A model generated the notes under the pieces. That model saw only the letters and a program-made list of their open reading frames with translations, was not told the origin of the DNA and ran no database searches. Position numbers and translations under genes: made by a program. DNA of 8,834 nucleotides from Chitinophagaceae bacterium (GTDB taxonomy: Bacteria; Bacteroidota; Bacteroidia; Chitinophagales; Chitinophagaceae). Location of the stretch: contig JAFMJX010000067.1 of NCBI GenBank assembly GCA_017853235.1, positions 1 through 8,834 of the forward strand, given 5' to 3'. Shown here in pieces: positions 7,208-8,834 of this stretch (position 1 is the first letter of the stretch; each line of letters opens with the position of its first letter).

Positions 7208-8563
7208 TTATCGCCCCATTTCAGTGGGTTCTTCTGCTGCTGTACTTAATTTTCTTTTACGAATGACCCAAGCATAAATTGGCACAGAGGACATTGACAA
7301 TAAAAAACCATAATACACCACTTCCTGGCCAGATCCAATCACCATCCACATTGAAAATAAAAATGCTGCTAAGGCCAATAACGTAGCCGTTATTTTTTGG
7401 AATGAAGATTGAAATGAATGTTGAAAACGAATAATTATATAAGCAGCGGTCGAAAATAAATAAGGAATCAAGACAGTCAAAGTTGATAATAAAATCAAAA
7501 ATTTAAACTGTGCTGCTAAACCTTTTGTATAGTTCATGGACATAATGAGCGAAATGAACACACTCGAAATAGCCATTCCAATTGCAGGTACTCCTTTATG
7601 ATTCGTTTTAGCAAAAACGGCTGGAAATAATTTGTCTTGAGCTAAAGCAAAAGGCAATTGACCTTGAATTAATATAAATCCATTTAATGCCCCCATTGCT
7701 GCAATCGCGACGCCTGCACTTACCCAATATTTCGAAGACGCTCCCCACAACAAAACAGCAGCATCTGCAAAAGGAGTTACAGAATGCTGTAACTGATTGG
7801 ATGGAATCATTCCCATGATGCTTACAGTACTTGTGATATAAATAAATGTGGCAATTAAAGTGCCATATAGAGTTGCCTTTGGTATATTTTTTTCGGGATG
7901 CATCACACTACCAGACGGAATAGTAGCACATTCAATACCTAAGAACGCATAAAAAGTAAAGGTGGTTGTTGCAGTAATGGCTGCAAGAGTGGATGTGCCA
8001 CTATTATTAAATGGTATAAAATTTTGTATATGAATAAAAAATAGTCCAATAATTCCAATGGATATAATAGGTATGATTTTTAAAATGGTCAGTACCAATT
8101 GCACTTTGCCTGAAGTAAGAATTCCCAATGAATTAATCCAAGTTAAAAGCCAAATAATTCCAAGTCCTGTAATGATTGCAAATTCGGGATGTGTTGCCAA
8201 TGAAGGAATGAAAGTACTGAGTGCGCTTATAAAAGAAACTGCAATTGCAGCGTTGGCACAACATACCGAAACTAAATAACCCCATGCAACTAAAAAGCCA
8301 GCAAAGTCGCCCAATCCTCGGCGTGAATAGGCATAAGGTCCCCCATTGGCGAGTGGCATGATCTTACTTAAATTGGCGAATACTTTTGCTAATAAAAAAG
8401 CACCCATTGCAGAACAAATCCAACCAATAACACTAATACCTCCAAAACTTGCCAAGGTAGTAGGCATTAAAAAAACACCTGCACCAATCATATTACCTAA
8501 TACCAAAGAAGTGCTGGTCCAGAGACCTAATTTTGAAGGTGTTGCTAAAGGCGTGGCATTCAT
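7208..8563 (-). CDS. APC-superfamily amino acid permease/antiporter, AdiC-like
   Basis: This 451-residue inner-membrane transporter has about 12 hydrophobic segments and the APC fold. It resembles the E. coli arginine/agmatine antiporter AdiC along its length: GNMIGAGVFLMPTTLASFGG in helix 1 (23-42), NGGPYAYSRRGLG (73-85), FYAFLGIECAT in helix 6 (204-214), and SIMGMIPSNQL then TPFADAA (248-269). Compared with AdiC from memory, at a constant offset of two to three residues, Asn22 and Glu208 are retained (Asn24, Glu211). Ser26, Trp202 and Trp293 are replaced by Ala28, Tyr205 and Phe296. The substrate may therefore be a relative of arginine, or another amino acid, rather than arginine/agmatine itself. 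The gene starts 18 bp after the xylulokinase stop and ends 33 bp before the guanidino-hydrolase start, so all three may form one operon, with permease and hydrolase the likelier functional pair. Confidence 0.93.
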   Translation of the reverse strand: MNATPLATPSKLGLWTSTSLVLGNMIGAGVFLMPTTLASFGGISVIGWICSAMGAFLLAKVFANLSKIMPLANGGPYAYSRRGLGDFAGFLVAWGYLVSVCCANAAIAVSFISALSTFIPSLATHPEFAIITGLGIIWLLTWINSLGILTSGKVQLVLTILKIIPIISIGIIGLFFIHIQNFIPFNNSGTSTLAAITATTTFTFYAFLGIECATIPSGSVMHPEKNIPKATLYGTLIATFIYITSTVSIMGMIPSNQLQHSVTPFADAAVLLWGASSKYWVSAGVAIAAMGALNGFILIQGQLPFALAQDKLFPAVFAKTNHKGVPAIGMAISSVFISLIMSMNYTKGLAAQFKFLILLSTLTVLIPYLFSTAAYIIIRFQHSFQSSFQKITATLLALAAFLFSMWMVIGSGQEVVYYGFLLSMSSVPIYAWVIRKRKLSTAAEEPTEMGR

Positions 8564-8581
8564 TTTGAAAAATTCATACTG

Positions 8582-8834
8582 TTATGAAATAATTTTATTC
8601 AAGGTCTCTAACCAACTAGAATAACATTCATTGTACCTTTTTTCTTGCAAAGGTTCAATGGTTTTGATAGGTGTTACATGTGAAAATGCGTCTTGTGCAT
8701 TCGCATATACTTTATGTCCAATACCTGCTCCTAATGCTGCTCCCACGCTCCCTTCTGTTTCATAAAGCGTCACTGGCACTCCTGTTGCATTCACAAAAGC
8801 TTCTGTAAAAACTTCACTTAAAAACATATTTGCA
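8582..8834 (-). CDS. xylB: Xylulokinase, C-terminal fragment (5' end cut off by the window)
   Basis: The reading frame enters from the right edge and ends with TAA at 8582, giving about 83 visible residues. They match the end of the second FGGY-kinase domain as found in xylulokinases of Bacteroidota: ANMFLSEVFTEAFVNATG, then VPVTLYETEGSVGAALGAGIG, with a Gly/Ala-rich segment that belongs to the nucleotide-binding half, and a helical tail ending NKIIS. Xylulokinase phosphorylates D-xylulose to D-xylulose 5-phosphate with ATP for entry into the pentose phosphate pathway. The internal ATG at 8827 is not a start, because the frame stays open upstream and the preceding Ala-Asn is part of the conserved segment. 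The permease starts 18 bp downstream on the same strand. FGGY membership is firm; xylulose as substrate is likely, but other pentulose or polyol kinases cannot be excluded from the tail alone. Confidence 0.88.
   Translation of the reverse strand, partial: ANMFLSEVFTEAFVNATGVPVTLYETEGSVGAALGAGIGHKVYANAQDAFSHVTPIKTIEPLQEKRYNECYSSWLETLNKIIS

Noticed and set aside
8346..8624. Plus-strand open frame of 92 codons
   Set aside because: It is antisense to the N-terminus of the permease and the xylulokinase tail, both of which are well supported.
8582..8827. A free-standing 81-residue gene starting at the ATG at 8827
   Set aside because: The frame remains open to the window edge and the residues around the ATG belong to the conserved C-terminal domain of a xylulokinase, so this is an internal methionine of a truncated gene.

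Overview
The window looks like an ordinary chromosomal stretch from an AT-rich member of the Bacteroidota. Evidence for this is the TonB-dependent receptor with an N-terminal carboxypeptidase-regulatory-like domain, a lipoprotein encoded beside it, the absence of clear Shine-Dalgarno sequences, and a xylulokinase C-terminus of the kind seen in that phylum. A Chitinophagaceae-like host (for example Sediminibacterium-like) is a guess from protein style, not something measured. No rRNA, tRNA, CRISPR array, insertion sequence, phage gene or integration site was seen.

Layout. (1) Bases 1-3314, minus strand: a GTG-started TonB-dependent outer-membrane receptor followed after 43 bp by a lipoprotein that runs off the left edge. 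This looks like an outer-membrane uptake pair without a SusD-type partner. (2) Bases 3483-4115, minus strand: a beta-class carbonic anhydrase. (3) Bases 4208-6237, plus strand, diverging from the carbonic anhydrase: a three-helix CBU_0592-type membrane protein, a CLC-family transporter starting on the base after the previous stop codon, and a GNAT acetyltransferase 11 bp later. (4) Bases 6293-8834, minus strand, convergent with the GNAT gene. In transcription order this holds the tail of a xylulokinase, an APC-superfamily permease closely resembling the arginine/agmatine antiporter AdiC, and a DDAH/arginine-deiminase-fold hydrolase.

How the genes may work together. The CLC protein carries the markers of the fluoride-exporting CLC-F branch (GNDVI in place of GSGIP, GREGT, GGEVT, no internal proton glutamate), so the plus-strand operon probably includes a fluoride/proton antiporter. 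The permease and hydrolase fit a module that imports a guanidino compound or related amino acid and cleaves its guanidinium group. The permease lacks the two tryptophans that define the AdiC arginine pocket, so its substrate is open.

There is no clear sign of a wholly new system. The most rewarding places to look are the CLC-F gene with its abutting small membrane protein, the receptor/lipoprotein pair, and the permease/hydrolase pair.
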